In this document: piece after piece, positions 28,760 to 37,217 of the stretch
Layout of the letters: each line of letters starts with the position of its first letter
How positions within the stretch are numbered: position 1 is the first letter of the stretch
Origin: Nocardia sienata NBRC 100364
GTDB taxonomy: Bacteria; Actinomycetota; Actinomycetes; Mycobacteriales; Mycobacteriaceae
Direction of reading: 5' to 3'
NCBI RefSeq assembly: GCF_001613205.1
Contig: NZ_BDBX01000003.1
Coordinates: forward strand, 372,001-436,000
Length of the DNA stretch: 64,000 bases
Program-made: the position numbers and the translations under genes
The notes under the pieces: generated by a model
Databases searched by the model: none
What the model was told of the DNA's origin: nothing
What the model saw: the letters and a program-made list of their open reading frames with translations, nothing else

Positions 28760-29167
28760 CCCGGGGCGGTACATGTCCAATGCCGCGGCCAGCTCGTCCA
28801 TGACCCGCTGCCAGTGCGCCCGCTGCTGTTCGCGCTCCGCGGCGCTCGACATCCGTTCCTGATGGAAACGTACGCGAGTCCGGTGCCCGGTCGCGGGGGT
28901 GAGTGTGACCTGCACGGTGGTGGGGCCGTAGGTGAGCCGGATGCGCTCACCGGGGCGGTAGCCGCGTATTTCACCGGTCACTCCGGTGTCGGTGCGATAT
29001 CGCGCACCGGGTGTGAAGGTGGGGTCGGCGCCGGGACCCAGCCAGCAGGCCGTACCCGCCGCGCCGATGAGGTGGTGCCAGACGATATCCGGCGGCTGGG
29101 GCAGCGTACGGGAGACGCCGATCTGCCAGCCGGCGTCCGCGGTGAGTCCGGTGGGCATGGTGGTCAT
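28730..29167 (-). CDS. SRPBCC-domain (START/Bet v1-like) protein
   Basis: 145 residues with an AHSA1/SRPBCC beta-sheet-cavity pattern: VSRTLPQPPDIVWHHLIG near the start, then GEIRGYRPGERIRLTY and a C-terminal helix HWQRVMDELAAALDMY. Such proteins bind hydrophobic ligands or modify polyketides; no function is fixed for this one. Its ATG overlaps the stop of the CGNR regulator by four bases (ATGA), so the two are translated from one mRNA. Convergent with OsmC with a 30-bp overlap. Confidence 0.85.
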   Translation of the reverse strand: MTTMPTGLTADAGWQIGVSRTLPQPPDIVWHHLIGAAGTACWLGPGADPTFTPGARYRTDTGVTGEIRGYRPGERIRLTYGPTTVQVTLTPATGHRTRVRFHQERMSSAAEREQQRAHWQRVMDELAAALDMYRPGSAGGDLDTR

Positions 29168-29766
29168 CCTTCTTTCTCGGGGGTGCGGGCGCGGTGCGCG
29201 CGTACTTTGTTGCGGTTGCCGCAGTGCTCCATCGAGCACCAGCGGCGGCGGCCGGGTCGCGAAGTATCGACGTAGATGAGTTGACAGTCGGCGGCCGAGC
29301 AGGTCCGGATACGGCCGGCGTGCGGTCCGGTGAGCAGGTCGATGGCGTCGCGGGCCACGGTCGACAGCAGTGCGGTGCCGGTATCCGGGACCCAGGCGCG
29401 GACGCCGGTGGCGGTGATCCGGGGAATCAGCGGCGCCGCGGTGGCGAAATCGTTCAGCACATCCAGGTCGCGCGCGGTGGACGGTTCGCCCTGGGAGCGG
29501 GCGCGGGTGATCTCGAACAGGGTGTCGCGGAGGTGGCGTGCGGCGGTGACCTCGGCCGCGGTGACCGTGAGCTCGGGAGTGGGGGTGAGCCGGGACCGGC
29601 CGGCCCAGGTGATGAGGTCGGCGGGGGTGTGCAGAATCTCGTAGACGCGGTACGGGCCGGGGCCTCCGGTGGGCAGCAGTTCCAAGCACAGCGCACCGGG
29701 ATCGAAGTGGTAGTCGACGCCTGTGCGGGAGCGCAGCGTCAGGCCCGGGTTTGCACCTGCAGTCAT
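29164..29766 (-). CDS. CGNR zinc-finger transcriptional regulator
   Basis: 200 residues. N-terminal ABATE-like domain and C-terminal CGNR zinc finger: IRTCSAADCQLIYVDTS, then RRWCSMEHCGNRNKVRAHR, giving four Cys plus the CGNR signature that binds DNA. These regulators usually control neighbouring genes. Its ATG lies inside a perfect palindrome shared with the divergent VOC gene start, with only 21 bp between the two coding regions. Forms an operon with the SRPBCC gene (ATGA overlap). Confidence 0.9.
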   Translation of the reverse strand: MTAGANPGLTLRSRTGVDYHFDPGALCLELLPTGGPGPYRVYEILHTPADLITWAGRSRLTPTPELTVTAAEVTAARHLRDTLFEITRARSQGEPSTARDLDVLNDFATAAPLIPRITATGVRAWVPDTGTALLSTVARDAIDLLTGPHAGRIRTCSAADCQLIYVDTSRPGRRRWCSMEHCGNRNKVRAHRARTPEKEG

Positions 29767-29790
29767 GTAACCACTATAACTGGTTACATG
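29764..29790. promoter_or_regulatory. Palindrome containing both divergent start codons
   Basis: CATGTAACCA (29764-29773), spacer CTATAAC, TGGTTACATG (29781-29790). The outer ATG of each arm is the start codon of the CGNR gene (minus) and the VOC gene (plus). Both mRNAs must be leaderless or nearly so, and one regulator dimer could shut both. Confidence 0.8.
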
Positions 29791-30240
29791 ACTTTGGGTT
29801 GGAAACTCGTCATCGACAGCACGAACGCACTCGCCATCGCCGACTTCTGGGCCGCGGCGCTGGAATACGAACCGGAAGACCAGACCACGCTGATCGACCA
29901 GCTACTCGCCGCCGGCCACCTCGACCCCGGCGCCGTCACCGAACACGGCGGCCGCAAGACCTTCCGCGGCCTCGCCGCGATCCGCCACCCGGACGACCCG
30001 TTCGACCCCTTCACCGGTATCGGCCAGGGCCGCCGGCTGCTGTTCCAGGACGTCCCCGAAGCCAAAACCGTGAAGAACCGGCTGCACATCGATATCCACA
30101 GCACCCCGGGCGGCCTCGACGAACTGGTGGCCCGCCTCGAACAGCTCGGAGCGACCCGCGTCCGGGAAGTGGATCAGGGGCCCGCCGGCCACTGGTGGGT
30201 CATGCTGGATCCCGAAGGCAACGAATTCTGCGTCTCCTGA
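29788..30240 (+). CDS. VOC-superfamily (glyoxalase-like) protein
   Basis: 150 residues with the beta-alpha-beta-beta-beta repeat of vicinal-oxygen-chelate proteins: LVIDSTNALAIADFWAAALE at the start, RLHIDIHSTP in the middle and WWVMLDPEGNEFCV at the end. Members include glyoxalases, dioxygenases and antibiotic-binding proteins. The metal ligands cannot be assigned with certainty (His in HIDIH, Glu in GNEF are candidates). Divergent from the CGNR regulator and probably controlled by it. Confidence 0.88.
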   Translation: MTLGWKLVIDSTNALAIADFWAAALEYEPEDQTTLIDQLLAAGHLDPGAVTEHGGRKTFRGLAAIRHPDDPFDPFTGIGQGRRLLFQDVPEAKTVKNRLHIDIHSTPGGLDELVARLEQLGATRVREVDQGPAGHWWVMLDPEGNEFCVS

Positions 30241-30252
30241 CGCCCTCGGGCG

Positions 30253-30792
30253 CTACCAGACCAAGGTGAAGTCCGGGATGCGCACCCGGCCGAAGAAGCG
30301 TTTGGCGATATCACTGCCGTCGAAGTTGTAACCGTTCATGATGTCGGCCAGTTCGGTCGCCAGCTCCTGCAACTGCGGGCTCACGCATTCGATGCCGTCC
30401 TCGATCACCCAACCCCAGTCCCGGGGTACGTTGTCGATGGTGATGTCGATGCACCCGTGGTGGGGCAGATCCACGGTGATCACGATCTGCACCGGCGCGT
30501 CACCGAGCGGATCCCGGACCGCCGGTTCCCCGAACCGGGTCTGCGGGGCGAACATGATGCGGCCCAATGCGATATCGGCACGGATCATCTCGGCCACCGA
30601 CCGTAGATCGGCATGCTTACCGACCCGATGATGGCGATTACCGTAGGTCCGGTCACCGGTCGCCGAATAGCCGGAGCGGTCCAGTATCCGGTCCAGCATG
30701 CGCTGCGCGGTCGCGCGCTCGTCGGCGCCGGTATTGGGGTGCTCGATGAGAGCCCGCAGGCGCATGATCCGATGGCTCGCAATGATCGCCAT
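30253..30792 (-). CDS. Conserved hypothetical protein, DUF2786-like N terminus
   Basis: 179 residues. Residues 10-45 (MRLRALIEHPNTGADERATA...) resemble the DUF2786 helical repeat of phage and bacterial proteins. The rest, with VQIVITVDLPHHGCIDITID and a C-terminal FFGRVRIPDFTLVW, is unfamiliar. Codon use is typical for the genome. Convergent with the VOC gene, 12 bp apart, and 38 bp after the HdeD-like gene on the same strand. Function unknown. Confidence 0.7.
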   Translation of the reverse strand: MAIIASHRIMRLRALIEHPNTGADERATAQRMLDRILDRSGYSATGDRTYGNRHHRVGKHADLRSVAEMIRADIALGRIMFAPQTRFGEPAVRDPLGDAPVQIVITVDLPHHGCIDITIDNVPRDWGWVIEDGIECVSPQLQELATELADIMNGYNFDGSDIAKRFFGRVRIPDFTLVW

Positions 30793-30830
30793 ACCAGGAA
30801 GGGTATCGAAATCGGAGCCCGTCGCGCGTC

Positions 30831-31478
30831 TCAGTCGCGGGTGCGTCCCCCGGAACCTCCGGCACTCGCGATCACCGTCGTCAGATGCTCGTCCGGGGTC
30901 GGAGAAACCGCTCCCGCGCCGCGCACCGCCGCCGGTGAACGGACCGCCGTCCACACCTCCAGCACACCGAAGACGGTGATACAGCATCCGGCGACCAGTG
31001 CCAGCGTCGCGATATCGTCGAACGGTGCGATCGCCACCACCAGACCCGCGGTGAGCGTGACCAGCCCGAACACTTCCTGTTTTCCACTGCCCGTGATCTC
31101 GTCGTCGTCCCACACCCCCGCCACCGCGTGGGCGATCCCGCGCACCGCCCACGCCAGGCCCAGCCACATGGCCAGCAGCAGCGTCCAATCGCCCGCCCGG
31201 AAACACAGGGTCGCTGTCACCAGCGATGCCAGCGCTGCCACCAGCAGCAGTACCCGCGGGAACCGGCCCAACCGGCTGCCGAACGCCACCGCGGCCAGGG
31301 TCACCGCACTGCACAGCAGCGAGAACATGAACAGGTTGCCGACCGTGCCCAGGGATTTGTCCGGCCAGATCACCGTGGTCATCCCGATCACCACCGAACA
31401 GACCCCCATCGCCAGTACCGTCTCGCGGACACCGCGACCGAACACCGGAGCGGCGTCCGCTTCCTCGTAGGTCGGCAT
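30831..31478 (-). CDS. HdeD-like integral membrane protein
   Basis: 215 residues with about six hydrophobic segments in three pairs (around residues 22-38, 47-66, 75-92, 97-115, 136-152, 157-176), the layout of HdeD/DUF308 proteins. HdeD is linked to acid resistance in enterics; no such role is shown in actinobacteria. ATG at 31478 selected because homologues begin shortly before the first helix; a longer open frame upstream lacks membrane-protein character. Confidence 0.75.
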   Translation of the reverse strand: MPTYEEADAAPVFGRGVRETVLAMGVCSVVIGMTTVIWPDKSLGTVGNLFMFSLLCSAVTLAAVAFGSRLGRFPRVLLLVAALASLVTATLCFRAGDWTLLLAMWLGLAWAVRGIAHAVAGVWDDDEITGSGKQEVFGLVTLTAGLVVAIAPFDDIATLALVAGCCITVFGVLEVWTAVRSPAAVRGAGAVSPTPDEHLTTVIASAGGSGGRTRD

Positions 31479-31803
31479 AGCAAAATGATATGGCCCAGGA
31501 CCGCGGATTGCCGCACGGTTGCCGGGAGTGTCCGTCCAGTCCCCTGGCACTGCCTGGGCCACAGCACCGCCGGGGAACCCGCATACAGCGGCAGCACACG
31601 CTGAGGCACCGGGACGAGGAACTCGACGGCGCGCCGCCGCTGTCGGCCTTCGACTCCGTCGCCACCGGGTCACCCTCGGTCCGACGACACCCACACTCCA
31701 TCGGAGTAGCCCGACCTCCCCGACGCCACCTGCACCGGCCCGGTAGCACGCGGATCCGGCGCTACAGTCGCCCCAGCCCCACGTGACCCGTCAGGAGGCC
31801 GAG
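31479..31803. other. Divergent intergenic region
   Basis: About 325 bases between the HdeD-like gene (minus) and terC-like gene (plus). It must carry both promoters. AGGAGG (31793-31798) five bases before the GTG at 31804 is the only clear signal. No further gene, hairpin or repeat was found. Confidence 0.5.
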
Positions 31804-33021
31804 GTGACCGTTCCCGCGCTGGCATGGGCATGCGCACTCGCACTGATCGCGGGCCTGTTGCTGTTCGACTTCTTCTTCCATGTCCGCACCGCGCACACAC
31901 CATCGCTGACCGAGGCCGCGATCTGGTCGGCCGCCTACATCGGTGTCGCTGTCCTGTTCGGGTTCGGGGTGTGGGTATTCGGCGGTTCGACCATGGGCGT
32001 CGAATACTTCGCCGGATACATCACCGAAAAAGCCCTGTCGGTGGACAACCTGTTCGTGTTCCTCATCATCTTGACCACCTTCCGGGTACCCGGCGCGGCC
32101 CAGCAGAAAGTACTGCTGGTGGGGATCGTGTTCTCGCTGGTGGTCCGCACCGGATTCATCTTCGTCGGCGCCACCCTCATCAACCGCTTCGCCTGGGTGT
32201 TCTATGTATTCGGCGCCGCGCTGCTGATCACCGCCGGCAATATGCTGAAACCGGAGAGCGAGGACAGCCATTCCGGGGGCACGGTGGTGCTGCGGCTGGC
32301 TCGCCGGCTCCTGCGCACCACCGACAGCTACGACGGTGACAAACTGGTCACTGTCGTCGACGGCCGGCGCCGCCTCACCCCGATGCTGCTGGCCATGATC
32401 GCCATCGGCGGCACCGACGTCCTGTTCGCGCTGGACTCGATCCCCGCAATCTTCGGCCTCACCCAGAACGTGTTCCTCGTTTTCACCGCCACCGCCTTCT
32501 CCCTACTCGGGCTGCGTCAACTGTTCTTCCTGCTCGAAGGGCTGCTGGACCGGCTCATCTACCTCGGTTTCGGCCTGGCCGCCGTCCTGGCCCTCATCGG
32601 GGTCAAACTCGTGCTGCATGCGCTGCACCAGAACAACGTGCCGTTCATCAACCACGGTGAACCGGTGCCGGTCACCGAAATATCCACTACTGCCTCACTC
32701 GGGGTGATCGTCGTCGTACTCCTGGTGACCGTGGCGGCCTCGCTGCTCAGCCCCGCCGGACGCGCACAGACCGCGGTGGCCAACGCCCGCCGGCACGCCA
32801 CCCGCTACCTCGACCTCGGCTACGAAGCCGATCAGGCCCTACGCGAACGCACCTACGCGAAGATGACGGCCGAAGAGCACACGATCGCCGCGCTGCCGCG
32901 CAAATACACGCGGCGTATCCGGGAGGGCGAGTCCGAACTCATCGCGCTGCTCGAACGCGCGCATATCGTGCACGCCGATCGGGTGGCGCGGATACACGCC
33001 GGTTTGCCGCTGCGCATGTGA
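31804..33021 (+). CDS. TerC-family integral membrane protein
   Basis: 405 residues from the GTG at 31804, preceded by AGGAGG at five bases. About nine transmembrane segments. The two family motifs with membrane-embedded acidic residues are present: TEKALSVDNLFVF and GGTDVLFALDSIPAIFG. TerC/Alx proteins act in manganese export and tellurium resistance and help metallate exported proteins. The roughly 100-residue soluble C-terminal tail (YLDLGYEADQALRERTY...) is long for the family. No tellurite-resistance partners nearby. Confidence 0.93.
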   Translation: MTVPALAWACALALIAGLLLFDFFFHVRTAHTPSLTEAAIWSAAYIGVAVLFGFGVWVFGGSTMGVEYFAGYITEKALSVDNLFVFLIILTTFRVPGAAQQKVLLVGIVFSLVVRTGFIFVGATLINRFAWVFYVFGAALLITAGNMLKPESEDSHSGGTVVLRLARRLLRTTDSYDGDKLVTVVDGRRRLTPMLLAMIAIGGTDVLFALDSIPAIFGLTQNVFLVFTATAFSLLGLRQLFFLLEGLLDRLIYLGFGLAAVLALIGVKLVLHALHQNNVPFINHGEPVPVTEISTTASLGVIVVVLLVTVAASLLSPAGRAQTAVANARRHATRYLDLGYEADQALRERTYAKMTAEEHTIAALPRKYTRRIREGESELIALLERAHIVHADRVARIHAGLPLRM

Positions 33022-33090
33022 GCAGACAGCGAAAGGGAGCCGAGGCGGGTGGAGCGTCCCGGGTGACCACCGCCCGCTCGGTGACACGGG

Positions 33091-33720
33091 TCAGCGCAGT
33101 CGCGACAGGACCACACTGCGTACGAGATTGCCCCCGGGTGCGGTCCACGGCGCCACCACCTGCCCCGACCGCAGGACCGGCTCCGAACGGCCCAGCACGC
33201 GGTGCACCCGTACCTGTCCGTCGGTGACGGTGATATCGGTGCCTACAGGGTTCTCCGCGGCCGATACCAGCCGCGAACCTGCCGCGGGCAGGTCGGCGGC
33301 GGCGACCAGGACACTCAGGTCGGGGGTATCGCTGTCGGTGCTGTGCTGGGCCCGCGCACCGCCGGCCAGTAACGCGACCATCCGGTCGACAGCCACCGGA
33401 TCCCGGGTGCCGTCATAGATCCAGCGGGTGCCCAGCACCCCGTGCTCCGCCGTACCGAGCAGCGCATCCGCGTCGGCGTCGAACGCCGCATCGCGATAAC
33501 TCAAGGGCACGAAATAGGTGATCGGCTCGGCGCTTCCGCTATCGGTCACCACCAGGAACTCGATACCCACCGCTCCGGCCGGGTCGTCGAGCCGGAACCC
33601 GCCCACGCGCTGCAAACTCTCCGCTCTCCCGGGGCCCGAGTACCACGGGCGGCTCGGGAGCCAACGGCCGAGCAACTCCAATTTCGACGGTGCCATGGTC
33701 GTGCGGTGGATGAGAGCCAT
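33091..33720 (-). CDS. Maltokinase N-terminal-cap-like domain protein
   Basis: 209 residues. The start ALIHRTTMAPSKLELLGRWL, followed by GFRLDDPAGAVGIEFLVV and GVLGTRWIYDGTRDPV, matches the N-terminal cap found on mycobacterial maltokinases, here as a free-standing protein without the kinase. Several actinobacteria carry such stand-alone versions; their role is not known to me. It is 18 bp downstream of the coiled-coil gene on the same strand and could share its mRNA. Confidence 0.8.
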   Translation of the reverse strand: MALIHRTTMAPSKLELLGRWLPSRPWYSGPGRAESLQRVGGFRLDDPAGAVGIEFLVVTDSGSAEPITYFVPLSYRDAAFDADADALLGTAEHGVLGTRWIYDGTRDPVAVDRMVALLAGGARAQHSTDSDTPDLSVLVAAADLPAAGSRLVSAAENPVGTDITVTDGQVRVHRVLGRSEPVLRSGQVVAPWTAPGGNLVRSVVLSRLR

Positions 33721-33738
33721 ACCGGAGATTGTGCTACG

Positions 33739-34881
33739 TCAGACGGCGTCGCCGGCGGATACCTGCGTCGTCGACGGCCGGGGGCCGCGTTCGGCGAGAA
33801 GATCGTCGAGCTGACGTTCGGCGCGTTCGGCACGGGCCAGGCTCTGGGTGCGGGCGTGCTCCAAGGCCTCCATCCGCTGCGCGGCCTCCGCGCGCGACTT
33901 CTCCAGCCGATCATCTGCTTCGGCGCGGGCGGCCGCGAGGTCCGCGGCCGCGCTCCGGCGCACCTCGGCGAGCTCGCCGCGCAGGGCGTCGGTGTCCGCG
34001 CGCAGACGTTGCAGTTCGACCCGCATCTCCTGGGCGGTCTGGGCCCGTTCGGCGGCGGATTGTTCCGCACGTTCCAGGGCGCGCTCGATATCGGCGGCGC
34101 GCTGGACGGCCAGATCCCGTTCGGCCGCCGCGGCGGATTCACGCTGCGCGCATTCCCGTCGCATCCGCTCGATCTCGGTGTCGGCGGCGCGCTGGGCTCG
34201 CGCCATCTCCTGATCGCACCGGTCGCGCAGATGTTGCTGCTGCTGCTCGGATTCCGCGCGCGCGGTGCGGATCTTCTCCTCGGCTGCGCGGCGTGCCGCG
34301 AAGATATCGTCGGCGGCGCGAGCGGCGACCTTCTCGACCTCGCGCAGGGCTTCGTCGCGGTCCCGTAGGGCCTCGGCGGTGCGCGTATCCGCCTCGGCGA
34401 TACGCGCTTCCGCGTCCTCGGCCGCGCGGGCCGCGTCCTCGGCGGCTTCCTCGGCGCGCGTTCGGGCGTCGTAGGCGTCGCGTCGGGACTGTTCGGCTGC
34501 GGCGGCGGATATTTCGGCTTCGGCGATGCGGCGGGCCGCGTCGGCCTGTACCGCCTGGACCTGCGCTTCGGCGGCGGCCGGGTCGGCGAGGGTGTTCATT
34601 TCGGCGACCGCGGCGGTCAGGGTCGCACCGAGCTGGTCGGCGAGAGTCCGGAATTGGGTGAGCAGTTCGTCGGCACGGAGGCGTGCGGTGGTCACCGGAC
34701 CTCTGGGTGTCACAGTGACGGTTTCCGTGGGGGTCTCCGCTTCCTGTTGGAGACGTTGACGTTCCCGCCATGCGCGCCAGCGAGTGTGGTCGGGGAGATC
34801 GCAGTACTCCGAGGGCCTGCCGGGACCGGTGGGCTTGGCGAGAGGGCGGGAGCAGCCGGGATAGTTGCAGACGGTGGGCAC
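33739..34881 (-). CDS. Long coiled-coil protein with N-terminal Cys/His finger (KfrA/TnpT-like)
   Basis: 380 residues. Residues 1-40 hold CNYPGCSRPLAKPTGPGRPS then YCDLPDHTRWRAWRERQRL, a C-x4-C / C-x4-H arrangement likely to bind zinc and DNA. From about residue 70 to 365 the sequence is an almost unbroken heptad coiled coil rich in Ala, Glu and Arg. It diverges from a tyrosine recombinase gene, with a recombinase-type site between. TnpT of Tn4651 and plasmid KfrA have the same plan (DNA-binding head, long coil), and TnpT helps TnpS resolve cointegrates. The analogy is inference. GTG start. Confidence 0.75.
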   Translation of the reverse strand: MPTVCNYPGCSRPLAKPTGPGRPSEYCDLPDHTRWRAWRERQRLQQEAETPTETVTVTPRGPVTTARLRADELLTQFRTLADQLGATLTAAVAEMNTLADPAAAEAQVQAVQADAARRIAEAEISAAAAEQSRRDAYDARTRAEEAAEDAARAAEDAEARIAEADTRTAEALRDRDEALREVEKVAARAADDIFAARRAAEEKIRTARAESEQQQQHLRDRCDQEMARAQRAADTEIERMRRECAQRESAAAAERDLAVQRAADIERALERAEQSAAERAQTAQEMRVELQRLRADTDALRGELAEVRRSAAADLAAARAEADDRLEKSRAEAAQRMEALEHARTQSLARAERAERQLDDLLAERGPRPSTTQVSAGDAV

Positions 34882-34975
34882 CGGAGAATCGTAGCGTTGT
34901 TTCGTTGGCGGACTACGTATTTACACGAAACGTAACGGGGCGAGTCGTCGACGGGGTGCCTGGAGGCCTGAAGTG

Positions 34976-35012
34976 TCTGGCCTCCGATAAGTGAACATTA
35001 TCGGAGGCCAGA
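34976..35012. repeat. Candidate tyrosine-recombinase core site
   Basis: TCTGGCCTCCGATAA (34976-34990), spacer GTGAACA, TTATCGGAGGCCAGA (34998-35012): perfect 15-bp arms around 7 bp, the geometry of a tyrosine-recombinase crossover site. An extra GGAGGCC at 34962-34968 could be an accessory arm. TTTCGTTGG / CCAAACGAAA motifs flank it (34899-34908, 35071-35080). Confidence 0.75.
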
Positions 35013-35109
35013 ACTGTAGACTGCGGCGAGACGATACGGCGCACAATGCGTTTCGTTTCGTTGCGTCAAACCAAACGAAAGAAGTTACGAAATTACCGAG
35101 GGGATTACA

Positions 35110-36312
35110 GTGACCGATTACGACAGCGAACTCTCGCTACCCGACACCGTCCGCACCGAACTCCGGCGCGGTGTCACCAGCGTCCTCGTCGACACCGCCG
35201 CCCTGCGACAGGTCCGGGAACGCTTCGACAGCGAACAGGCCACCGCGCTCGGCCGCTACCTCACTGCCTCGCAGTCCCCCAACACGTTGCGCGCCTACCG
35301 CACCGACTGGATCGCCTGGGCCGCATGGTGCGCCACCGAGAACCGGTGCGCGCTGCCCGCCGACCCTCTCGATATCGCCGTCTACCTCGCCGCCGCCGCG
35401 GACGCCCGCACACCCGACGGACGCCACGCATACAGTCCCGCCACGCTGGAACGAAAATCCGCAGCCATCGCCGCCGTACACGCCGCCAACGGGCTGGCCG
35501 CGCCCACCCGCAGCGACGTCGTCCGCCTCACCCTGCGCGGAATCCGCCGCACCCGCCGCACCCGGCCCAACCGGAAACGACCGATCCTGCTGCACACCCT
35601 CGGCGAACTCCTCGACGGCCTCCCCGAACCCGGCTGGCCCGGCGAACCCGCCCGCCGCCGGGACACTCTGCTGCTACTCCTCGGCTTCGCCGGCGCCCTA
35701 CGCCGCAGCGAACTCGCCGGGCTGCGGATCACCGACATCCACTTCGGCACCGACCACGGCACCGGAGAACCACTGCTGCTGATCCATCTGCCCACCACCA
35801 AAACCGACCCCACCGGCATCACCGAACAACACGTCGCGCTCCCCCGCGGCCGGCAGCCACACACCTGTCCCGTCTGCGCCTGCGCCGACTGGCTGCGAAT
35901 GTCGGCCGTGCACACCGAGAACCCGGCGAGCCTGCGTTCCTGGGTCGAGCAACTACCCGCCGCGGACCCCCGGATCCACCGCTGCCACGGCTACCGAACC
36001 GATCCCCGGCTACGGCCGGAACAGCCCCTGTTCCCCGCGATCAACCGGCACGGCGGGCTCGGCGCCACCGCTCTGTCCGGGCGAGCGGTCGCCGAGATCG
36101 TCAAACGTTACGCGGCACGAGCCGGACTGGATCCCGCGCTGTTCTCCGGCCACTCCTTACGCGCCGGGTTCGCCACCCAGGCCGCCCTCGGTGGCGCCGC
36201 CGACCGCGAGATCATGCGGCAGGGCCGATGGAGCAACCCACGGACCGTCCACCGCTATATCCGCACGGCCGATCCGCTCGCCGACAACGCGGTCACCAAA
36301 CTCGGGCTCTGA
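35110..36312 (+). CDS. Tyrosine-type site-specific recombinase
   Basis: 400 residues. N-terminal SAM-like DNA-binding half (SPNTLRAYRTDWIAWAAW), then the catalytic domain: Arg in GALRRSELAGLR, Lys in TKTDPTG, HSLRAGFATQAA (His-x-x-Arg), Trp in GRWSNPRTV and the nucleophile Tyr in VHRYIRTADP. It is complete. It could move, invert or resolve DNA at the palindrome just upstream. GTG start preceded by GAGGGG. The partner coiled-coil gene diverges from it. No transposase, phage or plasmid genes adjoin, so its element, if any, is not obvious. Confidence 0.93.
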   Translation: MTDYDSELSLPDTVRTELRRGVTSVLVDTAALRQVRERFDSEQATALGRYLTASQSPNTLRAYRTDWIAWAAWCATENRCALPADPLDIAVYLAAAADARTPDGRHAYSPATLERKSAAIAAVHAANGLAAPTRSDVVRLTLRGIRRTRRTRPNRKRPILLHTLGELLDGLPEPGWPGEPARRRDTLLLLLGFAGALRRSELAGLRITDIHFGTDHGTGEPLLLIHLPTTKTDPTGITEQHVALPRGRQPHTCPVCACADWLRMSAVHTENPASLRSWVEQLPAADPRIHRCHGYRTDPRLRPEQPLFPAINRHGGLGATALSGRAVAEIVKRYAARAGLDPALFSGHSLRAGFATQAALGGAADREIMRQGRWSNPRTVHRYIRTADPLADNAVTKLGL

Positions 36313-36379
36313 CAACGCACCCGGTGGCGCTGCCGATGACGGTGAGGTCTCGGTATGGCATCCACTGATGTCGCGGGTG

Positions 36380-36431
36380 GGTATATCGGTCGGCGTCACG
36401 CGGGGGCCGCGTCCGATAACCGCGATATACC
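36380..36431. promoter_or_regulatory. Spaced inverted repeat upstream of the Gln/Ala-rich gene
   Basis: GGTATATCG (36380-36388) and CGATATACC (36423-36431) are exact reverse complements 34 bases apart. They sit 127 bp before the gene start and could be regulator half-sites. Confidence 0.4.
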
Positions 36432-36557
36432 GCCCGAGCTGCGCTTTTCCGCGGATTTTTCTCCGAAGGTGACCTCTGGACCCGCGCCCGACTGTGCGAG
36501 GATATGAGCGCTCCACGAGTGAGTCCGTTTCAAACCCCCCTTTGGAAGGATGCTCAG

Positions 36558-37058
36558 ATGGCGCAAGAAACCAGCACTGCCACCCGTGCCAGCAACGGAA
36601 GCAGTCAGCAGGAAATCCAGAGCCTGGACATGCTGCGCATGGGCCTGGACGAAATCCGGCAGGAGTGCCAGAACGCGCGGCAGTACGCGCAGCAGGCACA
36701 GAACATCGCCCGGCAGGTGCAGCAGCAGGCCCGCCAGGTTCAGCACCAGTCCCAGATCGCGCAGAATCAGGCGCAGCAGGCCAACAACCAGGCCCAGCAG
36801 GCCCGCCAGCAGGCGATCCAGGCGCAGAACCAGGCCCAGCAGGCCCTGAGCGAGGCCGACCGGGCCCAGGCTCAGGCCCAGCAGGCCCAGAGCGAGGCCA
36901 ACCAGGCCGCCCAGCGCTGTCAGTCGGCCCAGGACCAGTCGGACCAGGCCGCCCAGCTCGCGCAGCAGGCCGAGGATCAGTCCAGCCGCTCCCAGGATCG
37001 CGCCATGCAGTGGGAGCTGCAGTTCCATCAGGTTCGCCAGCAGATGCGCCAGTTCTAA
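36558..37058 (+). CDS. Gln/Ala-rich coiled-coil protein
   Basis: 166 residues from the ATG at 36558, which has GGAAGGA nine bases upstream (an in-frame ATG at 36504 has no such site). Residues 25-150 are dominated by Gln and Ala in QAQQAQ-like runs with occasional Asn, Asp, Ser and Arg, likely one long amphipathic helix or coiled coil. No signal peptide or membrane segment. A strong stem-loop follows. I do not know its function; coil proteins of this sort can be cytoskeletal, protective or surface-layer like. It lies 245 bp after the recombinase, same strand. Confidence 0.75.
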   Translation: MAQETSTATRASNGSSQQEIQSLDMLRMGLDEIRQECQNARQYAQQAQNIARQVQQQARQVQHQSQIAQNQAQQANNQAQQARQQAIQAQNQAQQALSEADRAQAQAQQAQSEANQAAQRCQSAQDQSDQAAQLAQQAEDQSSRSQDRAMQWELQFHQVRQQMRQF

Positions 37059-37112
37059 CAGAGCCGGGCAATCCGGCCGGACACTCGTCCTGGATCCGGA
37101 GCAGGCGGAGAC

Positions 37113-37146
37113 GGGGTCCGGTGAACAGACCAGTTCACCGGACCCC
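37113..37146 (+). terminator. Stem-loop terminator
   Basis: GGGGTCCGGTGAAC (37113-37126) pairs perfectly with GTTCACCGGACCCC (37133-37146) across a six-base loop, 55 bases after the Gln/Ala-rich gene. Confidence 0.75.
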
Positions 37147-37217
37147 GCACTCTGTCCGGCATGCACCCGTAGGGCCGATTCCGGACCGAGTCGCACAGTG
37201 GATCGCGGTCCACCCGA

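Noticed and set aside
36558..37058. Gln-rich repeats as a CRISPR array or tandem DNA repeat
   Set aside because: The repeats are short, irregular CAG/GCC-type codons within one open frame with a ribosome site; there are no regular spacers.
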